From Verrucomicrobiaceae bacterium (GTDB lineage Bacteria > Verrucomicrobiota > Verrucomicrobiia > Verrucomicrobiales > Verrucomicrobiaceae): DNA of 64,000 bases. Position numbers and translations under genes: made by a program. How positions within the stretch are numbered: position 1 is the first letter of the stretch; the number at the start of each line of letters is the position of its first letter. The stretch covers positions 1,178,001-1,242,000 of the forward strand of contig JADJPM010000004.1 in assembly GCA_016713245.1 (NCBI GenBank). The letters run 5' to 3'. The notes beneath the pieces were generated by a model. It saw only the letters and a list, made by a program, of their open reading frames with translations, ran no database searches and was not told the origin of the DNA. Of this stretch, positions 42,201 to 49,264 are shown piece by piece.

Positions 42201-43129
42201 GGCCCGATGAGGCTTTCGTTCGTCTGCGCCTCCGAGTGAAGGCGAGGCTTCGGCAGCAAATCGCCCGCGAGGTGCTCGCGGAGCAATTGATCAAAGCCGA
42301 TGTCGTCGTTGAAGGCGCGGATGAGGTAGTCGCGGTATTCGTGGGAGCCTTTGGCGGGATTGTCCCATTCGTAGCCGTAGGTGTCCGTGTAGCGCACGAC
42401 ATCCATCCAGTGTCGGGCGAAGTGTTCGCCGAAGTGCGGGCTGTTGAGCAGTTCATCAACATTGAACTCATAGGATGTATCCGACCTATTGATTGAAGGA
42501 GGCAGCCCCGTGAGCACGAAGCTCAACCGACGACGCAGCACCTCCGGCGGGGCCTGCGGAGTCATTTCGAGTCCGGCAGCCTTTTGAGCAGCTTGGATGA
42601 AGCCGTCCACGCTGCCGGTGGTGGCGGGACGCATCGGTTTGAGGCTCCACCAGTCGAGACGCTTCTGAAACTCCACCTCCCAGGCATCATCGACAGCGAG
42701 CGCGGTCGATTGAGCCGCCACGCGCGGATCAGGTGCTCCCTGACGCACCCACTCGGTGAGCAGCGCGATCTCCGAGGCAGGCAGCATCTTCTTTGGCGGC
42801 ATCTTGAGGTCCTTCTCCACATGACTCACCGCCTGGATGAGCAAACTCGCCTCCGGTTTGCCCGGAACGATCGCCGGACCGCTCTCGCCGCCCTTTTCCC
42901 AGCCGCTCTTCGAGTCCAGCGCGAGACCACCTTTGATCTTTTGCTCATGCGAGTGGCATTCAAAGCAGCGCTGTTTGAGCAGCGGCTCGATTTTCGATGA
43001 GAACAGATCATCCGCACCATGAGCTGCCGCACCCGCAAAAAGCAGGAAAGCAGTCGTGGCGATGATAGGAAGGTTGTTCACGTCCAAACCAACGCGGCGA
43101 GCCACCTGGCCTCTGTGTGGCATTGCCAT
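39284..43129 (-). CDS. PSCyt1/DUF1549/DUF1553 cytochrome protein with four in-frame REP insertions
   Basis: The frame is open to 43165, but I choose ATG 43129 (or 43123) because the divergent AraC gene starts at 43152. A leader (LPIIATTAFLLFAGAAAHGA) precedes the PSCyt1 domain with heme motif CFECH (LLKQRCFECHSHEQKIKGGL, KMPPKKMLP). DUF1549 follows, with a second CxxCH, CARCH, in TTVACARCHDHKLEAVSQRD. DUF1553 ends in ALAHAIFNTKEFIYYR. Four family B REPs are translated within it as TRKGAFQVPTLKAWAVANRP, TRNGAFQATWAVANRPSL, RKGAFQAPTAVTNRRSL and a longer one near the C-terminus. All keep the frame open. The protein should be periplasmic. Its electron-transfer or degradation role is inferred from the family. 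Confidence 0.88.
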   Translation of the reverse strand: MAMPHRGQVARRVGLDVNNLPIIATTAFLLFAGAAAHGADDLFSSKIEPLLKQRCFECHSHEQKIKGGLALDSKSGWEKGGESGPAIVPGKPEASLLIQAVSHVEKDLKMPPKKMLPASEIALLTEWVRQGAPDPRVAAQSTALAVDDAWEVEFQKRLDWWSLKPMRPATTGSVDGFIQAAQKAAGLEMTPQAPPEVLRRRLSFVLTGLPPSINRSDTSYEFNVDELLNSPHFGEHFARHWMDVVRYTDTYGYEWDNPAKGSHEYRDYLIRAFNDDIGFDQLLREHLAGDLLPKPRLHSEAQTNESLIGPMFYHLGEHRHGSSLMFNGIHQEMVNNKIDAFSKAFLATTVACARCHDHKLEAVSQRDYYALAAMFTTPRWTSRVIDAPGKNDAAIAQLKQLRQSIRDELATLWTRKGAFQVPTLKAWAVANRPSLENAKPEDIAYPLARLLNDTLWLTPQNLRATAKQTTFIIDKDHSILATGPTPDKDSYTVSFTTEPGAVSEMRLEALTHPSLPVRGPGRTNRGNFVLNDLRIEVKPRLADGSTGATKQLKLATARASYAQPGYAVESLLQPAAGRRGWAVGLAPASMDHTARFTFTETVNLPHGGDWTITLDHSYGTDHLLGRFRISMGREVAASTDAAQSARWNELTAEWQKAREAAKTRNGAFQATWAVANRPSLGWVFEGDGFIHGQTDDGTPLIALEGENVVAGLLPRGWHSHALSSKLPGSLRMPPQHLVPGKFVSLNLAGGEFAGHLVVDDHAFQNETIVLYTNPKPQWRSFTDAELKNGAQQVTIEFCTSSLNPNFPPRTGLAKGLKNNDFGYDKRSWLSITGIVTHDAAGTPQDELDVFANLYPNKAATPWESIAAWFNAAVSRWCENKPRPGDREVLDWLLANALLPNKADPGSQLAQLIADYRRIESGIAFPRTVNSMDERDVMPVKYPLNVRGNVDTTGELIEPASLKMLHGEGITNRLALAESLLHPEHPLTARVYVNRVWQWIFGTGLVATPDDFGRLGDKPSHPELLDWLAREFIREGWSTKQLVRKLVLSQTFRQGSGNSPRKGAFQAPTAVTNRRSLDVDPYNRLLTFYPTRRLEAESIRDSLLAVSGRLDPQLYGRPILPMRPVEDGAKRLFTGPLDGHGRRSIYLQMSIMDPPKFLTGFNLPDLKLPTGKRDVTNVPTQALILLNDPFVNAMAKAWAEKLVKIEGSEEEVIRLMFHQAYARQPNDVELQRWLKEGRFLTAQPQGRAVSNRPEAVKNRLSLEALQALAHAIFNTKEFIYYR
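39345..39431. repeat. REP family B, double element inside PSCyt1/DUF1553 gene (C-terminal end)
   Basis: CAAGGAAAGGCGGTTTTTAA, then GGGGCGGTTGGAAACCGCCC, then GGGCGGTTAAAAACCGCCCC. On the gene's strand it encodes EGRFLTAQPQGRAVSNRPEA and NRLSL between conserved DUF1553 segments. It is longer than the others, as if two elements were joined. Confidence 0.85.
39902..39954. repeat. REP family B inside PSCyt1/DUF1553 gene
   Basis: CAAGGAGCGGCGGTTTGTAA, then GCGCTTGAAAAGCGCCC, then TTCCTTG. It is translated as RKGAFQAPTAVTNRRSL between FRQGSGNSP and DVDPYNRLLTFYP, a normally continuous DUF1553 segment. Confidence 0.9.
41090..41142. repeat. REP family B inside PSCyt1/DUF1553 gene
   Basis: CAAGGAAGGGCGGTTTGCAA, then CGCTTGAAAAGCGCCG, then TTCCTTG. 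It is translated as TRNGAFQATWAVANRPSL between EWQKAREAAK and VFEGDGFIHGQTDD. Confidence 0.9.
41825..41889. repeat. REP family B inside PSCyt1/DUF1553 gene
   Basis: CAAGGAGGGGCGGTTTGCAA, then GGGCACTTGAAATGCGCCC, then TTCCTTG. It is translated as RKGAFQVPTLKAWAVANRPS between IRDELATLW and ENAKPEDIAYPLAR. Confidence 0.9.
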
Positions 43130-43151
43130 CAAAAAATAGTAATATCCTGCC

Positions 43152-43934
43152 ATGAACGCCCTCAAGCCGGTCCAACGCCATTTCTTCGCCAGTCTCGCCG
43201 ATTCGCGGCAGATGCTGGAGGCGCTCGATCAGCTCCCCGGAGCGATGTTCATGATCAAGAACCTCGATTCGCGCTATGTCTTCATGAGCCGGGCGCTGAA
43301 GGAGGCCATTCATCTGGCTCCCGACTTCGATGTGGTGGGAAAATCCGACTTTGACCTCTTCCCGCGCATCATCGCCGAAAGCTACCGCCAGAATGATCTG
43401 CTCGTCTTTGAGAACAACCAGCCGCTGATCAAGGAAATCCACGCCACGAGCTTCTTTGATCATCCGTCGAGCTGGGCCTGGTCGAGCAAGTATCCGCTGC
43501 ACGACCCGAAGGGCAAAGTCATCGGCCTCATCACCATCAACGAGAAATACAACGACGTCGCCGGCCACGATCACGAGCTGAACCGCCTGCTCCCGGCCAC
43601 CGACCATGTGCGGCAGCACTACGCCGGTCGCATCACCATCGCCGACCTCGCGCGGCGCTGTGCCTTTTCGGAGACGCACTTCATGCGTGTCTTCAAGCAG
43701 CGCATGAAAATGACGCCGTATGCCTTCGTCGAGCAGGTGCGCATGTTTCACGCCATCGACGCCCTGCGCCGCACCGCCGCCAGCGTGGCCGAGATCGCCA
43801 TCGACTGCGGCTTCTACGATCCGAGTTCCTTTGTGAAGCGCTTCAAACGCTTCACCGGCTGCACGCCGCTGGCTTATCGACGCCAGCAGCAGGACCGCAC
43901 CCGGCCCGCCATGGCGATCCCGGTGGTGAAGTGA
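43152..43934 (+). CDS. AraC-family transcriptional regulator with N-terminal PAS domain
   Basis: A PAS-like domain occupies about 20-145 of 260 aa (LPGAMFMIKNLDSRYVFMSR, DVVGKSDFDLFPRIIAESYR, KVIGLITINEKYNDVAGH). An AraC double helix-turn-helix follows at about 155-250 (ITIADLARRCAFSETHFMRV, VAEIAIDCGFYDPSSFVKRF, GCTPLAYRRQQQ). It is transcribed divergently from the PSCyt1/DUF1549 gene, with about 20 bp between the likely starts, so it probably regulates that gene. The PAS domain may sense a small molecule or redox state. Confidence 0.92.
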   Translation: MNALKPVQRHFFASLADSRQMLEALDQLPGAMFMIKNLDSRYVFMSRALKEAIHLAPDFDVVGKSDFDLFPRIIAESYRQNDLLVFENNQPLIKEIHATSFFDHPSSWAWSSKYPLHDPKGKVIGLITINEKYNDVAGHDHELNRLLPATDHVRQHYAGRITIADLARRCAFSETHFMRVFKQRMKMTPYAFVEQVRMFHAIDALRRTAASVAEIAIDCGFYDPSSFVKRFKRFTGCTPLAYRRQQQDRTRPAMAIPVVK

Positions 43935-43956
43935 TGCGAACCAGGACGCTCGATTT

Positions 43957-43994
43957 GCAAGCGCCTCGGGGCGGTTACAAACCGCCTTTCCTGG
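43957..43994. repeat. REP family B half-element at sulfatase 3' end
   Basis: GGGGCGGTTACAAACCGCC followed by TTTCCTGG, one hairpin of a family B element. Read on the minus strand it supplies the last codons (RKGGL) and the stop codon of the sulfatase gene. Confidence 0.75.
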
Positions 43995-45486
43995 ATTGGA
44001 GTGCGGCGAGGCGCTCAACCATGCGTTTCGCGACCTCGGGATGCTCGCGGATCACATTCTTCGTCTGGCGAGGATCATCAGCGAGATGGTAGAGCTGCTG
44101 CTCGGGGGCGTCGGGCTTGAGGTGGCCGTTGAGGAAGTCGCTGTTCGTCTCGCCGGTGAAATGGAGGGCACCGCCGCCGCCGAGGCCGTGTTCGCCGGGT
44201 TTGACGGCGTTGAAACCGCCGCCGCCGCGTGCGCCGATGTAGAGCCAGGGGCCGTCGCGGAGGGCGAGGTGGGTCTTTTTGTGCGGGGCGAGCACGAGTT
44301 CGGTGCGCGGGGGCTTCTCAGGATTGCCGAGCAAGGCAGGTGCCACGTTGATGCTGTCCGGCCCTCGCGTGTCGGAGCCGGTGAGCGCCGCGAAGGTGCT
44401 GAGGAGGTCGATTTGGCAGATGAGTTGATCGGAAACGCTGCCGGGCTCGATCTTACCCGGCCAGCGGGCGATGAAGGGCACGCGGTGGCCGCCTTCCCAG
44501 GCGTCGAACTTGAAGCCGAGCAAGTCGCCATTGAGCCGGTGACCGGCTTTCCAGGCCTCCTGGCCGCCTCGATTGAGCATGCCGCCGTTGTCGCTGGTGA
44601 GTATGACGAGCGTGTCCTCGCGCAGCTTCAATTCATCGAGCGTGCGCATCACTTCGCCGACCATCCAGTCGAACTCCTGGATGAAATCGCCATACCGTCC
44701 GGCCTCGCTGCTGCCTTGGAACTTCGCGCCCGGCGTGAAAGGATGATGGATGTGAGGCGTGGCGAAATAGACGAAGAACGGCCCGCCCGTGTGACCGCGC
44801 ATCCAGTTCACCGCTTTCTCCGTGAGTGTGGTGCCGTGCTCTTCCTCGTTGTAGAGCGCGTGCGCGGCCTTGGCACCGGACATGGCCGGCGCGGGCATTT
44901 TTTCGGGGAACGGGCGTGTTTGCGCCTTGCCGCCATACTTGAGCGGATCGGCCGGATCGAGCCCGACGACGCGATGATCCTCCACCCACACAAAAGGCGG
45001 ATGGCTGTTCACGACGGGAATGCCGAAGTAGTGATCAAAGCCGCACTCAAGCGGCCCGGGCTTCAAATCAGCGTTCCAGTTCGGCCTCGGCTTGTTGCCG
45101 AAACCGAGGTGCCACTTGCCAAAACAAGCCGTGGCATAGCCCTGACGCCTCAGCAGGCCCGGCAGCGTCGGCTTGGACACATCGACGACGAGCGGGCTCG
45201 GATTCATGACCGGCCCCCAGAGGTCTTTGCGAAACGGATACTCGCCCGTGAGCAGTGCATACCGCGACGGCGTGCACACCGCCGAAGCCGAATGTGCATC
45301 CGTGAACCGCCGCCCCTCGCTCGCGAGCTTGTCGATGTTCGGCGTCTTCACCTTCGTCGCCCCGTAACACCCCACATCGCCATAGCCGAGGTCATCGGCG
45401 AGGATGAGGACGATGTTCGGCTGCGCCGAGAATGACGAGTGAGGAATGGCGAATGACGAAAGCAGCAAGAACAGAACGAAGCGCAT
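43975..45486 (-). CDS. Exported type I sulfatase (S1 family)
   Basis: The signal peptide is MRFVLFLLLSSFAIPHSSFS, followed by AQPNIVLILADDLGYGDVGC, where the D31-D32 pair binds the metal. The sulfatase signature is C71-T-P-S-R75 (VCTPSRYALLTGEYPFR), where the cysteine becomes formylglycine. FGKWHLGFGNKPR and VILTSDNGGMLNRGGQEAWK supply the other active-site residues. The 503-aa length is normal. It probably removes sulfate esters from polysaccharides in the periplasm. An anaerobic or FGE-type maturase would be needed and is not in this window. The last residues and stop codon come from a REP half-element. It is divergent from the 45626 gene. Confidence 0.92.
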   Translation of the reverse strand: MRFVLFLLLSSFAIPHSSFSAQPNIVLILADDLGYGDVGCYGATKVKTPNIDKLASEGRRFTDAHSASAVCTPSRYALLTGEYPFRKDLWGPVMNPSPLVVDVSKPTLPGLLRRQGYATACFGKWHLGFGNKPRPNWNADLKPGPLECGFDHYFGIPVVNSHPPFVWVEDHRVVGLDPADPLKYGGKAQTRPFPEKMPAPAMSGAKAAHALYNEEEHGTTLTEKAVNWMRGHTGGPFFVYFATPHIHHPFTPGAKFQGSSEAGRYGDFIQEFDWMVGEVMRTLDELKLREDTLVILTSDNGGMLNRGGQEAWKAGHRLNGDLLGFKFDAWEGGHRVPFIARWPGKIEPGSVSDQLICQIDLLSTFAALTGSDTRGPDSINVAPALLGNPEKPPRTELVLAPHKKTHLALRDGPWLYIGARGGGGFNAVKPGEHGLGGGGALHFTGETNSDFLNGHLKPDAPEQQLYHLADDPRQTKNVIREHPEVAKRMVERLAALQSRKGGL

Positions 45487-45566
45487 GGAGGTGAAACGTG
45501 AGTGCGGCGCGGCTCTGACTGTCTGTTTTGCACCTGTAGAGGTCTGAGAGCCTCCTGGCGGGGCCC

Positions 45567-45592
45567 CTCACGAAAGTGGGGTGCCCGGAATG
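45567..45592. repeat. GAAA-loop hairpin, copy 1
   Basis: GCCCCTCACGAAAGTGGGGT forms a stem closed by a GAAA tetraloop, followed by GCCC. A near copy lies at 56198. Each copy sits upstream of one half of a PSCyt1/DUF1501 pair. Confidence 0.5.
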
Positions 45593-45625
45593 CTGAAAAC
45601 GGGCCTCAAATCGCGTTCATAACGC

Positions 45626-48600
45626 ATGGCTTCCTTCAAAGTCCCTTTCGTCCTTTCAGTCCTTTGCGTCTCTTCCGCCCTCGCTCAAAACGATGCGGGC
45701 GGCAATGACGCCTCTGACAAGCCCGCTTCCGCGCCGGTGATGCAGTGGCGTTTTGATGATGGCGCGGAGCCGGGACCACGCTCGCCGACGTATCCGTGCT
45801 TCTCCGAGACAAACAAGGCACGGAAGTTTGATGCGAAATCACCGATCAAGGTGGCTGACAGCCCGGAACTGCGCTTTGGCCTGAATGAAACGATCACGCT
45901 GGAGGCCTGGGTGAAGGTCGCGGATGCCTCGGGCACGCCTTACATCATCGGAAAGGGCCGCCTGGGCACGAAGGAGTTCGGCGCGAACAATCAAAACTAC
46001 GCCTTCCGGCTTCAGCATGGCAAAGCGGGCTCGCAGATCGGCTTTCTCTTTCGCAGCGCCGATGTGCCGGACAAGAAGGGCGACTGGCATCGCTGGTGGT
46101 CGAAGGACACCGTCCCCACGGCGGGCTGGCATCATGTGGCGGTGACGTACACCTACGGGAAGCCGAAGAGCATCAAGGGCTTCATCGATGGCAATGAGAC
46201 CGACGGCACCTGGGACATGGGCGGCGCGACGGATCGTGCGCCGGTGACGGATGGCGACGCCGTGGTGATCGGCAATGGCTCAACGATGGCCGAATCGCAC
46301 GCGTTTGAAGGCTGGCTCGATGATGTGGCCATCTATCGCGGCCCCATCGACACCGCGGCGCTGAAGGCGAAGTATCAATTCATCCCGCCGCCTCCGCCCG
46401 TGGCGAAAAAAGACGTGCCCGCAGGTCGCGTGCTTGTGCAACTCGCCGAGGAAGGCATGCCGGACGCGAACGCCTGGCCCAGCGAGCCGCCGAAAGTCGG
46501 CGAGACCTACACCGAGGACGTTTTCGGCTTCTTCGACGTGCCGCAGAAGTATGTGGAGACCGGCGTGCGCGGTGATCGCCATGTGCCGTTCCTTTTGCGT
46601 GCCGCGGCGAGCGTGAGCTTCCCAAAAGGAAAGCATCGCCTGCTGCTGCGTGCCCGTGGAGCCACGAATCTCTACATCGACGGCAAAAGCATGCTGAAGA
46701 CACCTTTTCCGCCAAAGGACAGCGACGGCCATCACCTCGTCGCCGATCAAAAAGACTACCTCGACCTCGGTCCCGACTTCCGCTTCGTGCCACCGGGCAA
46801 TCGCGAGTCGTGGTGCGAATTCGAAGGCACCGGCAAACCGCAGTTCATCGTGCTGGAGACGCTCGTGGGTAGCTACGTCGGCAAATCCATCCGCAGGCCG
46901 GAACTCGGCGAAACTATCGTCGCGTGGTCGAAAGAAGGCACGCAGACCTGGCAGCTCATCTCTGCCGGCAAACGCAGCGTGCCTTACAACGACGCCGGAT
47001 GGGCCGCGTATGAAACGGAGCGCACCGCGCACTACGAAGTCGTGAATGACAAACGCCGCGCCGAACTACGTGCAAAGTCCGATCCTTACTGGAAGACACG
47101 CCGCGATGCCGCACAGCAATGGCTGGCCACAGCTGGCGATGTGAAGGTGCCCGAACTGCCCGCAGGCCTTCCTCGCCTCAACGACATCGACAACTTCATC
47201 GGAGCCACCATCGCCAAGGTGAAGTCGCAGGCCTCGCACCAAGGCAGCGTGGACTTCTTCAAGCAAGTGCAGCCCATTCTCGAAACGAAGTGCCTCGAAT
47301 GCCATCGCGGCGGCAAGGCCAAGGGCGATCTGCAACTCGACACGCTCGCCGCCGCCATCCAAGGCGGCGAAAACGACGGCGCGGCCATCACGCCGGGCAA
47401 ACCGGACCACAGCGCCATCTTGAAGCGTGTCGTCTCCACCGACGAAGACGAGGTCATGCCACCCAAAGGTGCCAAACTCACCGCTGCCGAGGTCGAAGCG
47501 CTCACGACTTGGATCAAAGAAGGGGCCTCCTGGCCTGAACTCCGCGCCGACCGCCTCGAAGTCACCTCATTAACAGACGACCTCACTTTCCTCCGCCGTG
47601 CCTATTTGGACACCGTGGGCGTAACGCCATCGCTTGCCGAGATCGCCGCCTTTGAAAATAACCCCGACCGCAAAGCCGTCATCGACAAACTCCTCGCCGA
47701 CCCACGCTGGGCCGATCATTGGATGGGTTACTGGCAGGATGTGCTCGCGGAAAATCCGAACATTCTCAACCCCACGCTGAACAACACCGGCCCCTTCCGT
47801 TGGTGGCTCTACGAGTCGCTGCGTGACAACAAGCCCATGGATTTTTTCGTCACCGAACTGCTGCAAATGAAGGGTAGTGAGCGACTTGGCGGCCCAGCTG
47901 GCTTTGCCACCGCGTCGCAGAACGATGTGCCCATGGCGGCGAAGGGCACCATCATCGGTGCGGCCTTCCTTGGCGTGGAAATGAAGTGTGCTCGCTGCCA
48001 CGACGCCCCCGCCGCCAAGAGCACGCAGGAGGACCTTTTCAAAATGGCCGCGATGCTGAACTCCAAGGAACTCGAAGTGCCTCTGACGAGCAGCGTTAGC
48101 CTTGACCGCTTCAAAGCAACAGGACGCAAGCCTCTCATCAACATCACGCTCAAAGTTGGCACCAAAGTGCCGCCGAAGTGGTCGTTCAGCGAATTCTGCG
48201 ACGAATCCGCCGCCAAGCTGGCCGAAGATCCCGCCAACACCCGCGAGCAACTCGCGGCGCTCATCACCGCGCCGCAAAATGAGCGCTTCGCCCAGGTCAT
48301 GGCCAATCGCATTTGGGCACGCTTCATGGGCCGTGGCATCGTCGAGCCCGTCGCCGATTGGGAAAAGGGCAAGCCTTCGCACCCCGAGTTGCTGACGTAT
48401 CTCGGACGCGAGTTCGTGCGTGGCGGTTACGACATGAAACACCTCGCCCGCCTCATCATGACCTCCCACGCCTACCAACGTGCCACCGACAGCGAACTGA
48501 AGGAAACCAGCCCCGTTTTTGCCGCCCCCGCGCCGCGTCGCCTCATGGCCGAGCAGATCGTGGACAGCCTCTTCGCCGCCACTGGCAAGCCCTTCAAAAC

Positions 48601-49264
48601 CGAAGAAGTCTGCCTCGACATCGACAACACCCGCGACCTCAAAAACGCCATCCACATGGGCAAACCTCGCCGTAGCTGGATGCTCACCAGTACCAGCAAC
48701 GAACGCGACCGCCCGAGCCTCAGCCTCCCCCGCATCCAGGCCGTCGGCGACGTGCTCAGCGCCTTCGGCTGGCGCGGTGCCCGCCAGGACCCCACGAGCA
48801 TTCGCGATCAGGCCCCGAACGTTTTGCAGCCCGCCATCATCAGCAACGGCACCGTCGGCGTCTGGCTCACCCGCCTCAGCGACGACCACGGCATCACCCA
48901 GCTCGCCCTGCAAAAGCAGCCGCTCAATCAACTCATCGAAAAGCTCTATTTGCAGCTCCTCACCCGCCGCCCGAGTGCCGAAGAAAAAGAACTCTACACC
49001 CAGCACCTCAGCGCCGGTTACAACACGCGGATCTCGAAACTTGAAACCTTAAACTCGAAACCTCAGAGCACCCGCACCCGCGAAAAATACGTCTCATGGA
49101 GCAACCACCTCGACGGCGAAGCCACCACCGTCCGCATGGCCCAAGAAGCCGCCGCCCGCAAAGGCGATCCCGCCACCGAAAAACTCGACCCCAATTGGCG
49201 CCAACGCCTCGAAGACATCCTCTGGGCCATGCTGAACGCGCCTGAGTGGGCGTTTAGTCCGTAG
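45626..49264 (+). CDS. LamG-PSCyt1-DUF1549-DUF1553 cytochrome protein
   Basis: The signal peptide is MASFKVPFVLSVLCVSSALA. A LamG/ConA-like domain spans about 45-250 (ETITLEAWVKVADASGTPYI, GWHHVAVTYTYGKPKSIKGF). The PSCyt1 domain has CLECH with C556 and C559 (ILETKCLECHRGGKAKGDLQ, VMPPKGAKLTAAEVEALTTW). DUF1549 has a second heme-type motif, CARCH, at C788 (GVEMKCARCHDAPAAKS). DUF1553 includes NRIWARFMGRGIVEPVADWE. Near 1136-1148 an odd insert (ISKLETLNSKPQS) matches a simple DNA repeat. It ends tail-to-tail with the Shango helicase gene, overlapping by 11 bp. Its natural partner, a DUF1501 gene, is now 7 kb away at 56339, beyond the defence island. Confidence 0.9.
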   Translation: MASFKVPFVLSVLCVSSALAQNDAGGNDASDKPASAPVMQWRFDDGAEPGPRSPTYPCFSETNKARKFDAKSPIKVADSPELRFGLNETITLEAWVKVADASGTPYIIGKGRLGTKEFGANNQNYAFRLQHGKAGSQIGFLFRSADVPDKKGDWHRWWSKDTVPTAGWHHVAVTYTYGKPKSIKGFIDGNETDGTWDMGGATDRAPVTDGDAVVIGNGSTMAESHAFEGWLDDVAIYRGPIDTAALKAKYQFIPPPPPVAKKDVPAGRVLVQLAEEGMPDANAWPSEPPKVGETYTEDVFGFFDVPQKYVETGVRGDRHVPFLLRAAASVSFPKGKHRLLLRARGATNLYIDGKSMLKTPFPPKDSDGHHLVADQKDYLDLGPDFRFVPPGNRESWCEFEGTGKPQFIVLETLVGSYVGKSIRRPELGETIVAWSKEGTQTWQLISAGKRSVPYNDAGWAAYETERTAHYEVVNDKRRAELRAKSDPYWKTRRDAAQQWLATAGDVKVPELPAGLPRLNDIDNFIGATIAKVKSQASHQGSVDFFKQVQPILETKCLECHRGGKAKGDLQLDTLAAAIQGGENDGAAITPGKPDHSAILKRVVSTDEDEVMPPKGAKLTAAEVEALTTWIKEGASWPELRADRLEVTSLTDDLTFLRRAYLDTVGVTPSLAEIAAFENNPDRKAVIDKLLADPRWADHWMGYWQDVLAENPNILNPTLNNTGPFRWWLYESLRDNKPMDFFVTELLQMKGSERLGGPAGFATASQNDVPMAAKGTIIGAAFLGVEMKCARCHDAPAAKSTQEDLFKMAAMLNSKELEVPLTSSVSLDRFKATGRKPLINITLKVGTKVPPKWSFSEFCDESAAKLAEDPANTREQLAALITAPQNERFAQVMANRIWARFMGRGIVEPVADWEKGKPSHPELLTYLGREFVRGGYDMKHLARLIMTSHAYQRATDSELKETSPVFAAPAPRRLMAEQIVDSLFAATGKPFKTEEVCLDIDNTRDLKNAIHMGKPRRSWMLTSTSNERDRPSLSLPRIQAVGDVLSAFGWRGARQDPTSIRDQAPNVLQPAIISNGTVGVWLTRLSDDHGITQLALQKQPLNQLIEKLYLQLLTRRPSAEEKELYTQHLSAGYNTRISKLETLNSKPQSTRTREKYVSWSNHLDGEATTVRMAQEAAARKGDPATEKLDPNWRQRLEDILWAMLNAPEWAFSP
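49033..49063. repeat. Simple repeat inserted in frame in DUF1553
   Basis: TCGAAACTTGAAACCTTAAA followed by CTCGAAACCTC, translated as SKLETLNSKP. Nearly the same string (TTGAAACTTTGAACCTGAAA, CTCGAAACT) lies in the 5' leader of the DUF1501 gene at 56301-56330. Confidence 0.6.

Noticed and set aside
45519..45545. Further copies of the GTCCGGTTT-N11-GCGRGAT promoter (here, and near 56260)
   Set aside because: The matches are degenerate (GTCTGTTTT and GTCCTGTTC with altered second boxes), too weak to list with the four exact sites.
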